From: Pyrodictiaceae archaeon
Lineage (GTDB): Archaea > Thermoproteota > Thermoprotei_A > Sulfolobales > Pyrodictiaceae
Direction of reading: 5' to 3'
Assembly: GCA_027033675.1 (NCBI GenBank)
Contig: JALVKZ010000267.1
Location: 1-22,346 of the forward strand
Length of the DNA: 22,346 nt
The notes beneath the pieces are model-generated. The model saw only the letters and a list, made by a program, of their open reading frames with translations. It ran no database searches and had not been told where the DNA came from. The translations under genes and the position numbers were made by a program. Shown in pieces: positions 7,983 through 15,903 of this stretch. Position 1 is the stretch's first letter, and each line of letters opens with the position of its first letter.

Positions 7983-9335
7983 ATGAGCACAGAAATCACT
8001 AAGCCACGAATAATAGTTGAGCCGCCAGGACCAAAAGCTAAAGAGATTATTAAAAAAGATGAGAAGTACCTAATGCAGAGCTTCGTGCGCTGGTACCCCC
8101 TCGTTGTCGAGAAAGCCGAGGACTACGTGGTTTACGACGTTGATGGAAACGCGTACATAGATCTTAACGCAGGTATTGCAGTCTTAAACGTAGGCTCAAC
8201 AAACCCGGAGGTAGTAAAAGCGGCTACTGAGCAACTCAAAAAGTTTACCCATTATAGTCTAACGGACTTCTACTACAAGGTTGCTGTTGACCTAGCAGAG
8301 AGGCTAGTTAATATCGCGCCGGTTGGGAAGCCTGCAAAGGTCTTCTTCACGAATAGTGGTGCTGAGAGCGTTGAGGCAGCAATAAAGGCAGCAAGATACT
8401 CAACTGGTCGTCAATACCTCATAGCGTTTCTGGGAGCCTTCCACGGACGAACCATGGGCGCGGTGTCGCTTACAGCAAGTAAGCCTGTCCAAAGAAAGGG
8501 ATTCGCGCCCTTGGTGCCCAGCGTTATCCATGTACCCTATCCATACCCTTATAGATGCCCCTTCGGAACAGATGACCCAGAAGAGTGTGGCGAGAGAACG
8601 ATAGGCTACATAGAGGAATGGGTCTTCGGCAAACTCGTTGATCCATCAGAAGTGGCAGCGGTTATAGCAGAGCCTATCCAGGGCGAAGGTGGCTACATTG
8701 TTCCACCGGACAACTTCTTCCCCAAGCTTACTAACCTGCTCAGGAGGCACGGGATACTGCTAATAAGTGACGAAGTACAAGCAGGCTTTTGCAGAACAGG
8801 TAGATGGTTCGCAATACAGCATTGGGGCGTCAATCCAGACATAATAACAACGGCTAAAGCCATAGCTGGTGGATTGCCGCTCGGAGCAGTGATAGGAACT
8901 GACAAAGCAATGAGTATTGGCCCAGGTGGTCACGCGTCAACCTTTGGTGGTAACCCTGTAGCAGCTGCAGCTGCGCTAGCAGTAATAGACTTCATAGAGA
9001 GGAATAAGCTCTGCGAGCGCGCAGCAAGAATGGGAGAAAAAGTCATCAAGAGGTTCAAGGAAGCCATGAACGAGCTTGAGATGATAGGTGATGTACGAGG
9101 CAAGGGCCTAATGATTGGAGTAGAATTAGTCAAGAACAAGAAGACAAAAGAGCCTGCAAAGAAAGAACTAGCTGAGATACTAATGAGGTTGTTCAAGAAA
9201 GGCTATCTCGTAATAGGCGCTGGAGTGTCAAGTATAAGGATATCGCCCCCATTAACAATAAATGAGGAGGCACTAATGAACGCAGTAGAAGCGATAATCG
9301 AGGAAATAAGGCGTATTGAGAAGGAATCGATGTAG
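7983..9335 (+). CDS. Class III PLP aminotransferase (4-aminobutyrate/ornithine type) or amino-acid racemase
   Basis: A 450-aa fold-type I PLP enzyme of the acetylornithine/GABA aminotransferase group. Residues visible are NSGAESVEAAIKAAR (124-138), the GAFHGRTMGAVS cofactor segment, AEPIQGEGGY (229-238), the PLP-pyridine aspartate in SDEVQAGF (D263) and the Schiff-base lysine in TTAKAIAGG (K292). The insert YPYPYRCPFGTDDPEECG (185-203) also occurs in archaeal members related to the Pyrococcus broad-specificity amino-acid racemases, so racemase activity is a real alternative to transamination. The start is well supported by AGGAGG at 7969-7974. The gene is single, divergent from eL33, and followed by the candidate C/D sRNA. 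Confidence 0.92.
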   Translation: MSTEITKPRIIVEPPGPKAKEIIKKDEKYLMQSFVRWYPLVVEKAEDYVVYDVDGNAYIDLNAGIAVLNVGSTNPEVVKAATEQLKKFTHYSLTDFYYKVAVDLAERLVNIAPVGKPAKVFFTNSGAESVEAAIKAARYSTGRQYLIAFLGAFHGRTMGAVSLTASKPVQRKGFAPLVPSVIHVPYPYPYRCPFGTDDPEECGERTIGYIEEWVFGKLVDPSEVAAVIAEPIQGEGGYIVPPDNFFPKLTNLLRRHGILLISDEVQAGFCRTGRWFAIQHWGVNPDIITTAKAIAGGLPLGAVIGTDKAMSIGPGGHASTFGGNPVAAAAALAVIDFIERNKLCERAARMGEKVIKRFKEAMNELEMIGDVRGKGLMIGVELVKNKKTKEPAKKELAEILMRLFKKGYLVIGAGVSSIRISPPLTINEEALMNAVEAIIEEIRRIEKESM

Positions 9336-9403
9336 GAGGAGGGATATTCGGCCCTTATATTAATGTTAATACTATCCGGATAATTGATAATTGTGCTGGA
9401 ATA

Positions 9404-9462
9404 GTGATGAGGCTTACAAGGGGCCTAGCCGTGCAGGCGATGGGCTATGAACCCGCGGCTGA
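9404..9462 (+). ncRNA. Candidate C/D box guide sRNA
   Basis: A perfect C box GTGATGA (9404-9410) is followed 48 nt later by a perfect D box CTGA (9459-9462), giving a 59-nt unit, the usual archaeal C/D sRNA size. An internal C'-like CGATGG lies at 9438-9443 and a weak D'-like CTAG at 9425-9428. An AT-rich TATA-like stretch near 9353-9363 lies upstream and GTTTTT follows the D box. It sits in the short gap between convergent genes and overlaps the last codons of the antisense gene. D' and C' are weak and no target was identified. Confidence 0.45.
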
Positions 9463-10203
9463 GTTTTTGCCTCTCTCTTTTACCCCAAGTATTCGTGATA
9501 GCTTTTTCCTCGGAACTTCAAAAACATTAGTAGCTATAAACGCTATGTATTCATCGTCTGGCATTATTCTCGGAAGGCCTATCCTCGCTGCTAGTGCCTG
9601 CTTAAAGGCCTCCTTGGCTATACGGGATCGTATTTCCCTCATAGCTATGGATTGAGCCACTCTTAGTGCAATGTAAAATCTTGCATATTTTCTCACGGTT
9701 TGTTCTTGCTCGGGAAAGACCTTTGGTAAGAGCTGCAGAAGCTTTATTAGTTTATCCTCATCTTCAAACCCTGTAACAACCTTAGTGGTTAGCACCCTTA
9801 GTAAACGTGCTACGGTGTTATCATCTATTTGTCCTCCAAGGAGGAATAGGACTATTTTTCTTGCATCCTCAGGGCTTTTTTCGAGTATAGTGTTTGCTGC
9901 TTCTTCAAGGGTTTCTTCATAGTTAAAGAGTTTGTGAAAGAGTTCCGGGTTCTCCTCATTAAGCATTAGCGCGTATTTTGCTATAACGTAGAGGGTTGCC
10001 ATTTCCTTATCCCATATATCATTTGGCCATGCTTTACCCCGTAGTGGCTGTATTGCACGCTTGCGATAAGTATCTTCAAGGATGCTTGTTGCTTTTCCTC
10101 TATCTGTTGTTTTCTCCTGTAATATGCGTGATAGTGCTTCCATAGCAGCATTAATTCTATTTCTCATTGATTCTCTAGCTTTACGGGGATTTAGACTCTC
10201 CAA
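9445..10203 (-). CDS. Conserved crenarchaeal hypothetical protein (DUF2192-like)
   Basis: A 252-aa, mostly helical, charged protein without signal peptide or membrane segments. Patterns include DTYRKRAIQPLRGKAWPNDI, a helix-rich centre, and a conserved-looking end (ARIGLPRIMPDDEYIAFIATNVFEVP). I associate it tentatively with the crenarchaeal DUF2192 family; its function is unknown. The TTG at 10203 overlaps the upstream 87-aa gene by 23 nt, implying cotranscription; an ATG 12 codons in (10167) is the alternative start. Its 3' end overlaps the antisense C/D sRNA candidate. Confidence 0.65.
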   Translation of the reverse strand: MESLNPRKARESMRNRINAAMEALSRILQEKTTDRGKATSILEDTYRKRAIQPLRGKAWPNDIWDKEMATLYVIAKYALMLNEENPELFHKLFNYEETLEEAANTILEKSPEDARKIVLFLLGGQIDDNTVARLLRVLTTKVVTGFEDEDKLIKLLQLLPKVFPEQEQTVRKYARFYIALRVAQSIAMREIRSRIAKEAFKQALAARIGLPRIMPDDEYIAFIATNVFEVPRKKLSRILGVKERGKNSAAGS

Positions 10204-10444
10204 CCCCTAGCACCCTTGACACTATGTTCTTTATTGCCAAGGCCGTTCCTTCGGGAGAGCCATAGGCCCGTACCCTGCCGTCACGATAAACTATTATCTT
10301 TACATACCCATTTCTTAGTCTTATATAGAGTACTTGTTTAGCTTTATGTTGCTCGATACGAGATATCTCTGCCTCGGGCCAACGCTCTCTAAGCCTTCTT
10401 ACAAACTTTATGAGAGACTCCTCGCTAAACCACCTATACGGCAT
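10181..10444 (-). CDS. Small hypothetical protein, first gene of a two-gene operon
   Basis: An 87-aa basic protein (MPYRWFSEESLIKFVRRLRERWP...) with a beta-rich centre, VLYIRLRNGYVKIIVYRDGRVRAYG, then a helix (GTALAIKNIVSRVLGV). The layout, helix then three strands then helix, could bind nucleic acid, but no family is recognised. It overlaps the start of the downstream DUF2192-like gene by 23 nt, so the two are probably translated together. The strongest support for its reality is codon-level coherence and this overlap. Confidence 0.6.
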   Translation of the reverse strand: MPYRWFSEESLIKFVRRLRERWPEAEISRIEQHKAKQVLYIRLRNGYVKIIVYRDGRVRAYGSPEGTALAIKNIVSRVLGVGESKSP

Positions 10445-10603
10445 AACGTAGTAACCCTCTACGGCCTCATGTTTGCCCGAGCTTCATCACTGACTCAGAT
10501 CTGCGTGAGCAAGTCATTGGCTAGTATACGCCCCATAGGTTGTTCTGCCTTGCTTATAGATAATATTTCTAGCCTTTAATAACAAGTCTAAGAGGTGACG
10601 TGT

Positions 10604-10936
10604 ATGAGGCCAGTAACGGTGCTAAGCTATGAGGAAGACGATATGCCGAGACATGTTGCTATCTATCGTGCACGCTGTGGCACAGATGAGTGTATACTAC
10701 TTTTTTACATGTATAGAGGAGTGCCATACGCAATAGTAGTGCCTGCTAGGCCGTCTCCTCTCTGCGGGCTAGTAGACCTAGAAAACGCGAGAATAATATC
10801 AAGAATAGTAACCGATCTTGGTATAACAAGTACTTACTTACCAGCTTGTAGGGTCTCTTCGAGACTCTTACGCAGCTCCATAAAGGAGACAATAAATACG
10901 TTGATTAGCCTAGGATTGATCGATGAAATAGTTTAG
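10604..10936 (+). CDS. Hypothetical protein, 110 aa
   Basis: Unrecognised small protein. It has four cysteines in two pairs (RARCGTDEC and later PLCG, PACR), a hydrophobic beta segment (ILLFYMYRGVPYAIVVPA) and a C-terminal helix (SIKETINTLISLGLI). The ATG at 10604 is chosen because GAGGTGA at 10592-10598 lies five nt upstream; a GTG at 10595 overlaps that site. The last 27 nt overlap the convergent 288-aa gene. Confidence 0.6.
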   Translation: MRPVTVLSYEEDDMPRHVAIYRARCGTDECILLFYMYRGVPYAIVVPARPSPLCGLVDLENARIISRIVTDLGITSTYLPACRVSSRLLRSSIKETINTLISLGLIDEIV

Positions 10937-11776
10937 GCCATCTAATTCTTGTTTAGAATCAAGTGAAATACAGAGGCCGGGAGCACTACATGCTTTCTTC
11001 CTAGCAGGGTCAATTAATATTCTATATGCAAGACCCTTGTTGTCTATTATTTCTAATATTCCACTAGCGTATGTTATCCTTACACTTCCAAGGATTGAAT
11101 AACTCTTTGCACTATACATCGTAGCTTCTATCTCTTCTCTTACTAGGCCGTTTATGTGACTTATTCTAATGGTTGTTGTCTTCGGATCTATTATTGATCG
11201 TTGAGAAAGGTAGATTTTCCTTAAAGTATAGATAATGATGCTTGGCTCTAAAATTATGTAGTTATCAAGCACAGTAATTGCTTCAAGACTCTTACGTGCA
11301 ATATATACTCCACTACGAATATCACGTGAGTAGGGCTCAAGCTGGGGCATGGTTCTTGTGAGTCTTCTTATCCAGTATTCGTAGATAACACCAATAGCTT
11401 CATAGGTCAAGGAATTAAGGCCTAAAGATCTAACCCTCTGGGCTTCACTAAGCTTAGACGAGTATGTCCCACTATAGTCTATTACCAGTGAGTTAGGCGG
11501 GGGAAGGGACCAAGCCGGCTTTCCCCTCGGGTCAACTACGTAAACTGGTTTCTTGGGCTCCTCAAGCTCTGTTGAGACACTCGCTCTTAGAACCTCAACT
11601 GGTGTCCTAGACTCTACTATGAGTCTTAAAGGAAGACGCCTACCAAGCCCAACTATTGTTAGACGCCAGTCTTTAACTCCGAGCCCAGCGTATAGTGTAC
11701 GCAGGATGACAGCTGCATCGAAGACTGAGGGTGGGGTGATTACGATAACGTGAGGATTAGGGTTCTCTTTTATCAT
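10910..11776 (-). CDS. Hypothetical protein, 288 aa
   Basis: No family recognised. The N-terminus has a Rossmann-like alternation: HVIVITPPSVFDAAVILRTLYAGLG, then LTIVGLGRRLPLRLIVES, VYVVDPRG and NSLVIDYSG. The middle is helical (EAIGVIYEYWIRRLTRTMPQLEPYSRDI) and the C-terminal third is beta-rich with a DNKGLAYRILIDPARKK strand. An ATP-independent or degenerate nucleotide-binding role is possible but unsupported. The ATG at 11776 is preferred because AGGTGG (complement of 11785-11790) lies eight nt upstream; a GTG at 11788 is inside that site. Its first 27 nt overlap the divergent SPOUT gene, and its end overlaps the 110-aa gene. Confidence 0.6.
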   Translation of the reverse strand: MIKENPNPHVIVITPPSVFDAAVILRTLYAGLGVKDWRLTIVGLGRRLPLRLIVESRTPVEVLRASVSTELEEPKKPVYVVDPRGKPAWSLPPPNSLVIDYSGTYSSKLSEAQRVRSLGLNSLTYEAIGVIYEYWIRRLTRTMPQLEPYSRDIRSGVYIARKSLEAITVLDNYIILEPSIIIYTLRKIYLSQRSIIDPKTTTIRISHINGLVREEIEATMYSAKSYSILGSVRITYASGILEIIDNKGLAYRILIDPARKKACSAPGLCISLDSKQELDGLNYFIDQS

Positions 11777-12199
11777 CCCAAGAACCACCTTAACTTACAC
11801 GATGCCGCCTATATCGTGTACAGCATTGGTTCCCTGCTCTATGTTGTAGCGCGTCCTCGGACAGAATATAAGCTTGAAATGCTACCGGAGAAGGTTAGGA
11901 ATAGAATAAGATTTCTAAGCAGTTTAGAGGAGATCACGAATTATGAGCCCAATTCTCTCTTTATAGTGCTTGAGACATATGGTACTAGATACCTTAATGA
12001 GATAGAAGTTCAACCCAGCCAAGATGTAGTACTTGTAATCGGTGCAGAGGATTATGGTCTGCCCCTTAACGAAGCGGCCAAATTGCCGCATAGCGTAGTT
12101 GCTAGACTGCCTACGAACGTAGAGGGTATGAGCTATAATGTTGTCTCGTCGCTCGTAATGGCAATTTATGAGCTAAAAAGAGGACGAGAAAGTAAATAG
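11750..12199 (+). CDS. SPOUT (SpoU/TrmH-like) RNA methyltransferase
   Basis: A 149-aa minimal alpha/beta-knot methyltransferase. It has the SpoU motifs near the C-terminus: VLVIGAEDYGLP (residues 94-105, compare GSEGxGL) and LPTNVEGMSYNVVSSLVMAIYEL (120-142, compare the SLNVSxAxAIxLYE motif). These residues form the SAM-binding knot. An N-terminal strand and helix (IRVLFYHPKNHLNLHDAAYIVYSIG) match the NPxNxGNxAR-like entry. It probably methylates a 2'-OH of tRNA or rRNA; the substrate is unknown. The GTG start at 11750 has GGGGTGAT about ten nt upstream. Its 5' end overlaps the divergent 288-aa gene. Confidence 0.82.
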   Translation: MRIRVLFYHPKNHLNLHDAAYIVYSIGSLLYVVARPRTEYKLEMLPEKVRNRIRFLSSLEEITNYEPNSLFIVLETYGTRYLNEIEVQPSQDVVLVIGAEDYGLPLNEAAKLPHSVVARLPTNVEGMSYNVVSSLVMAIYELKRGRESK

Positions 12200-12258
12200 T
12201 ATTAGCTCCCACTACAACTACTAAGAACGTAGTCTCGACATATACCCTGTAACAGGAA

Positions 12259-12270
12259 TTAAATATAAAC
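12259..12270 (+). promoter_or_regulatory. TATA box upstream of the GT4 glycosyltransferase
   Basis: TTAAATATAAAC is preceded by a purine-rich BRE-like stretch. It predicts transcription starting near 12290, next to GTG 12288 / ATG 12291, which are out of frame with the glycosyltransferase. Confidence 0.55.
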
Positions 12271-12324
12271 ACTAAGCGTGTTATGAGGTGATGCAACGTA
12301 GGGCAAGGTTTCAGAATAGCATTT

Positions 12325-13458
12325 ATGTCCAGGTACCCGCCAGCACACTGCGGCGTAGGAGAGTACACACGAATGCTTGTCTCAAGCCTATACTCTATTC
12401 GTCGAGACCTAGACATATTAGTTATAGCTACCGAGCTCTCGGGCAAAGAGCAGTACCAAGAAGCCACTAGCGGTGCCCTCGTCTATCCTGTGCTACGAGA
12501 GGAAGACAATGACTATGTCCGGTCCCTAGACGTACTAGCTGAGAGAAACGGTGCCGATATTCTACACATAGAGCATGAGTACGGCATATTTCATGACGGG
12601 TTAGGCCTGCTAAGCGTCATAGAAGAGGCTAAGAAGGAAAGACTCGCTAAGAGAGTAATAGTAACTCTACATACCGTATATCATCCCTCATCTGGGCGAA
12701 GCGACGCGTTATTCTTCCAAAAGAATCTACGCGCCAGTACAATAGACAAGATAATTGTTCATAGTAGGCTCCAAGAATTCGAACTTGAAGCTCAGGGCAT
12801 ACCCATGGATAAGATCGCTAGGATACCTCATGGGACATTGATAAATCCATATATTAGTATGCCGCGCGATAAGCTTTGTGAATCCCTGGGAATTAAAGGA
12901 GAGAGACTTCACGGCATCATACTAGTAACTCCGGGCTTCATTAGGCCCGATAAAGGACTGGATGTGTTACTCAATGCTCTAACCAGTATTAGATTCCCCT
13001 ATACGTTCATTGCTGCAGGCGAGTTCAAGGATTCAAGGATAAGAGAACTAGTAGAGAATAATAACAATACTATTGTTATCGAGAAATATTTATCCCACGA
13101 CGAGATACTAAAACTGATAGCTCTATCAGACATGCTTGTCCTACCCTATAAGGATAAGCCAGGCACATACTCTGTTAGCGGTATACTTCACCTATCCATG
13201 GGTAGTCTACGACCCATTATTGGCACCAGGGTGCCTCGTCTAATAGAACTCTATACAAGAGCCCCCCGCATGTGTACGACCCCCGGGAGTGTCAAGGATC
13301 TCGAGAAGCGCATTAATTGGGCCTATGATAACTACGATTTAGCAGTCGCCTATATGAGCGAGCTGTACGCCTACGCTGCTAGAACTCAGTGGATTCGTAT
13401 GGCCCGGCGCCACCTGGTGCTCTATAAAAAGATCCTAGTTAGAGGGGAAGCCTCGTAA
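12325..13458 (+). CDS. GT4-family glycosyltransferase
   Basis: A GT-B fold glycosyltransferase of 377 aa that transfers a sugar from a nucleotide-sugar donor. The N-terminal acceptor domain starts [17 protein letters not shown] and carries [12 protein letters not shown] and VTLHTVYHP. The donor domain shows [43 protein letters not shown] and a [12 protein letters not shown]...PII segment of the SG-type GT4 subgroup, then a C-terminal helix. Donor and acceptor are unknown. Only ATG 12325 is available in frame, yet the upstream in-frame codons would encode FRIAF, the expected first beta strand, so the N-terminus is probably longer (see findings). The 3' end overlaps folE by 20 nt. Confidence 0.88.
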   Translation: MSRYPPAHCGVGEYTRMLVSSLYSIRRDLDILVIATELSGKEQYQEATSGALVYPVLREEDNDYVRSLDVLAERNGADILHIEHEYGIFHDGLGLLSVIEEAKKERLAKRVIVTLHTVYHPSSGRSDALFFQKNLRASTIDKIIVHSRLQEFELEAQGIPMDKIARIPHGTLINPYISMPRDKLCESLGIKGERLHGIILVTPGFIRPDKGLDVLLNALTSIRFPYTFIAAGEFKDSRIRELVENNNNTIVIEKYLSHDEILKLIALSDMLVLPYKDKPGTYSVSGILHLSMGSLRPIIGTRVPRLIELYTRAPRMCTTPGSVKDLEKRINWAYDNYDLAVAYMSELYAYAARTQWIRMARRHLVLYKKILVRGEAS

Positions 13459-14008
13459 ACCTATAGGGCCTTATTATGTTATAAACTTCCTCCTTAAGCG
13501 AGTCCTTAGATATAAAGGCCCCTCTAATAGCAGCAACAACCGTTGGCGATGGTGACCTTACGCCCCTCATAGTCATGCACAAGTGTATGGCCTCGGTTAC
13601 AACCATTACATCAGGAGAGCCAGTTGCCTTAATAACCTCGTCAGCTATCTGTTTCGTCATTCTCTCCTGTATCTGAAGCCTCCGCGAATACTTGTGCACT
13701 ATCTTGACTATCTTACTTAGTCCAATGACCTTTCCGCGCGGTAAGTAAGCTACATGAGCTACGCCGAAGAAGGGTAAGAGATGATGCTCACAGAGACTAA
13801 AGAACCTTATACCGCTAACTACTACAAGGTCGCTACTCTCAGTGAACCATGTATATTCTTCCTCGGCATCATAGCCTCCTAGGATCTCTTCAAGCATATC
13901 AGCTACTCTTTGGGGTGTCTCCCTTAATCCCTCTCTATCGGGATTCTCACCTATAGCTTCAAGTATCATTCTGATGGCTTGCTTGACTTTCTCCTTGTCA
14001 ATATTCAT
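13439..14008 (-). CDS. folE: GTP cyclohydrolase I (FolE type)
   Basis: Converts GTP to 7,8-dihydroneopterin triphosphate, the first step of pterin synthesis and of 7-deazaguanine (preQ0/archaeosine) synthesis. The 189-aa protein keeps all hallmarks: [14 protein letters not shown], zinc ligands C73, H76 (in [10 protein letters not shown]) and C144 (in HLCMTMRGV), [23 protein letters not shown] and a normal T-fold length. This is the bacterial/eukaryotic zinc type, not the MptA/FolE2 type used by many archaea. The ATG at 14008 follows GGGGAG, and a TATA box at 14041-14050 predicts a 12-nt leader. It is convergent with the glycosyltransferase (20-nt overlap) and divergent from pyrophosphatase. 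Confidence 0.96.
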   Translation of the reverse strand: MNIDKEKVKQAIRMILEAIGENPDREGLRETPQRVADMLEEILGGYDAEEEYTWFTESSDLVVVSGIRFFSLCEHHLLPFFGVAHVAYLPRGKVIGLSKIVKIVHKYSRRLQIQERMTKQIADEVIKATGSPDVMVVTEAIHLCMTMRGVRSPSPTVVAAIRGAFISKDSLKEEVYNIIRPYRFTRLPL

Positions 14009-14040
14009 GGGGCTCCCCGCACAGATAGCTAGTGCGAGGC

Positions 14041-14050
14041 CATATTTAAC
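14041..14050 (-). promoter_or_regulatory. TATA box of folE
   Basis: Reads GTTAAATATG on the minus strand; the predicted transcript start near 14020 leaves a 12-nt leader carrying GGGGAG. Confidence 0.5.
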
Positions 14051-14085
14051 TAACCCTCGTTAAAGACGGTGTGGCCAAGAAGCCA

Positions 14086-14097
14086 CTTATATAAATG
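14086..14097 (+). promoter_or_regulatory. TATA box of the pyrophosphatase gene
   Basis: CTTATATAAATG is a near-consensus archaeal TATA box. It predicts a transcript start near 14118, just after the TTG at 14115 and 24 nt before the ATG at 14142, favouring an internal ATG as the start codon. Confidence 0.55.
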
Positions 14098-14141
14098 CTT
14101 ATATGTAAGGAGAGTTGGCCTACTCTGTGTGGATGAGAGTA

Positions 14142-14672
14142 ATGGTAAGCATACATGAACGCATAGGACCCGGCAAAAACGCCCCAGACCTAGTTAATGT
14201 CCTAGTTGAGATACCAATGGGTAGTAATGTAAAATATGAATTCGATGAGGAGAAGGAGATTATAAAGGTTGATCGCTTCTTATACACATCAATGGTTTAC
14301 CCATTTAATTACGGGTTCGTACCAGGTACACGAGAGGAGGACGGAGACCCGGTAGATGTGCTAGTGATATCAATGCTTCCAGTGCTTCCTGGTACTATTA
14401 TCGAGGTAAAGCCCATAGGTTTGCTCGAAATGGAGGATGAAGAGGGACCAGATAGTAAGGTAATAGCTGTACCCAAGGAAAAAGTCGACCCCGTCTATGG
14501 CAAAATAAACTCCGTTGACGAGTTACCGGATGCTATTAAGTCCAAGATTAAGCACTTCTTTGAGCACTATAAAGAGCTTGAGCCAGGTAAGTGGACTAAA
14601 GTAACTGGATTCAAGGGCCCAGAGGAAGCAAAGAGAAAGATAAAAGCAGCCATCAAGAGGTTCCAAAGCTAA
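14142..14672 (+). CDS. ppa: Inorganic pyrophosphatase, family I
   Basis: Soluble Mg2+-dependent enzyme that hydrolyses pyrophosphate and so pulls biosynthetic reactions forward. It aligns end to end with Sulfolobus pyrophosphatase: [47 protein letters not shown], the metal-binding [11 protein letters not shown] and [17 protein letters not shown]. At 176 aa it matches the family length. Starts at TTG 14115, ATG 14133 and ATG 14142 are all in frame; 14142 is chosen because the predicted transcript begins near 14118 and the N-terminus then matches the Sulfolobus enzyme. A CTTTTTG tract about 50 nt after the stop may terminate transcription. Confidence 0.95.
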   Translation: MVSIHERIGPGKNAPDLVNVLVEIPMGSNVKYEFDEEKEIIKVDRFLYTSMVYPFNYGFVPGTREEDGDPVDVLVISMLPVLPGTIIEVKPIGLLEMEDEEGPDSKVIAVPKEKVDPVYGKINSVDELPDAIKSKIKHFFEHYKELEPGKWTKVTGFKGPEEAKRKIKAAIKRFQS

Positions 14673-14721
14673 AAGCTCCGAGTTAGTTAGTAGCTCATAG
14701 AGCACACCACTTATTTATCAG

Positions 14722-14731
14722 TCTTTTTGAA
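14722..14731 (+). terminator. Oligo-T terminator after pyrophosphatase
   Basis: A GTCTTTTTGA tract lies shortly after the ppa stop, followed by an AT-rich gap to the next gene. No hairpin is evident; this is the simple archaeal type. Confidence 0.35.
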
Positions 14732-14837
14732 AGCCATACTACACGAGGAAGTAAATAAAACATATAGTTACAAAATAATGATTATATGTAATAATTTGTA
14801 ATTATCATAATCTCCTACCCGGACAAGGTGCGCCAAT

Positions 14838-15758
14838 TTGAGACTAACCCCCACGTGCATAGCATGCACACTTGCACGTAGAGCGGCTGAGCTAGAACAA
14901 CTAGATATAGATAATAGGAAGAAGCTCGGTATATTCCGAGATTTACTTGACGCTGTTAACCTTTACATAGGACCCGATATAGAGGTAGCTGTTTTAGAAT
15001 CAGTTGTGTTTCGTAGGTTTAAGACGCTTCTGGGAGGCAAGAACATCTACGAAAACTTGGTCAAGGAAAAGATTAATGCCGCTCTAACCCGGGCAAACGA
15101 GATCTTCGAGATACTTAAGGAAAAACCACTTGAGGAGAAACTTCGCCTAGCTCTATATGCTAGTGCACTCGCAACAGGGTACAACGTACTGGATGCGCCA
15201 GAGAAAGTTCTCTTAGAACCTCCGGGCCCCGCTGATTTAGCCCTCATAGGCTCATCAATAAAACTTGGCCGCGATGACTCGGCGAAACTCATCGAGTATG
15301 TAAAGAGATTAGGAGAGTCCGGCGGCACAGTCTATTATCTTTTTGCATCAGTAATGGAACTTCCCTACGATAAAAATGTCATTAAGATACTGGTTGAGGA
15401 TTTTGGATTAGGTATTGTAGGCGTTGTCAGAGGCGCGAGATACAGAGACTTTGCCATTGCCGAGGACCTAGAGAATTATGGACTGATAGAGTATGTATCA
15501 GAAGTCCTAGATATGGGTAGTGATTCGTTAACAGTAACCAAGGATGAACACCCACATATATATGATCAATTAAATGAGGCTTCACTTGTATTTATAAAGA
15601 GTTCCGAGCAGGCCATTTACTTCCATAATAATCCACTTAAGTCTCCTAATGTGTTGATTTTCATGGCTCCATGTAGTGTTGTGGCTAAAGCTTTTGGTGT
15701 ACCTATTAAGAGCTTAAACATAATAGTGCAGAATATTGAAGAGAGTCAGTCAGGATAG
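14838..15758 (+). CDS. DUF89 (ARMT1-like) family protein with altered metal site
   Basis: A 306-aa homologue of archaeal DUF89 metal-dependent damage-control phosphatases. The N-terminal CxxC (C7, C10), a helical cap, N116/D119 in YNVLD, and the C-terminal FMAPCSVVAKAFGVP match the family. The core DNxGE segment expected after the VYYL strand instead reads LFASVMELPYDK: the Asp and Asn become A170 and S171, while E174 and D178 remain. The later ND pair reads R203-D204, and the KGxxNxE signature is not recognisable (IKSSEQAIYF). It may be catalytically dead or have changed chemistry. The TTG at 14838 has AAGGTG seven nt upstream. It is monocistronic in an AT-rich setting. Confidence 0.78.
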   Translation: MRLTPTCIACTLARRAAELEQLDIDNRKKLGIFRDLLDAVNLYIGPDIEVAVLESVVFRRFKTLLGGKNIYENLVKEKINAALTRANEIFEILKEKPLEEKLRLALYASALATGYNVLDAPEKVLLEPPGPADLALIGSSIKLGRDDSAKLIEYVKRLGESGGTVYYLFASVMELPYDKNVIKILVEDFGLGIVGVVRGARYRDFAIAEDLENYGLIEYVSEVLDMGSDSLTVTKDEHPHIYDQLNEASLVFIKSSEQAIYFHNNPLKSPNVLIFMAPCSVVAKAFGVPIKSLNIIVQNIEESQSG

Positions 15759-15903
15759 GACCTCCTCATCCCCATCCTAGATGTCTTTTGGTCGGTCGGG
15801 GTTCTATCACTCATCCAGCATACTTAGGTAGACAAGGATATTTCCTTAATTGTATTCTGCTGCTTCATCACAGTTATTAGAGTATGGGTAAGACGGGGAG
15901 AAA

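Noticed and set aside
10445..10594. Divergent gap with CAATGAC...CTGA on the minus strand and the palindrome CAGATCTG.
   Set aside because: No proper C box at the required distance; the region is more simply the two promoters.
12111..12470. 118-aa minus-strand and 60-aa plus-strand frames around the glycosyltransferase start.
   Set aside because: Neither has family similarity. The 60-aa frame matters only as evidence for a possible frameshift.
15820..15885. GTGATGA on the minus strand in the gap before the radical SAM gene.
   Set aside because: No CTGA within 70 nt on that strand.
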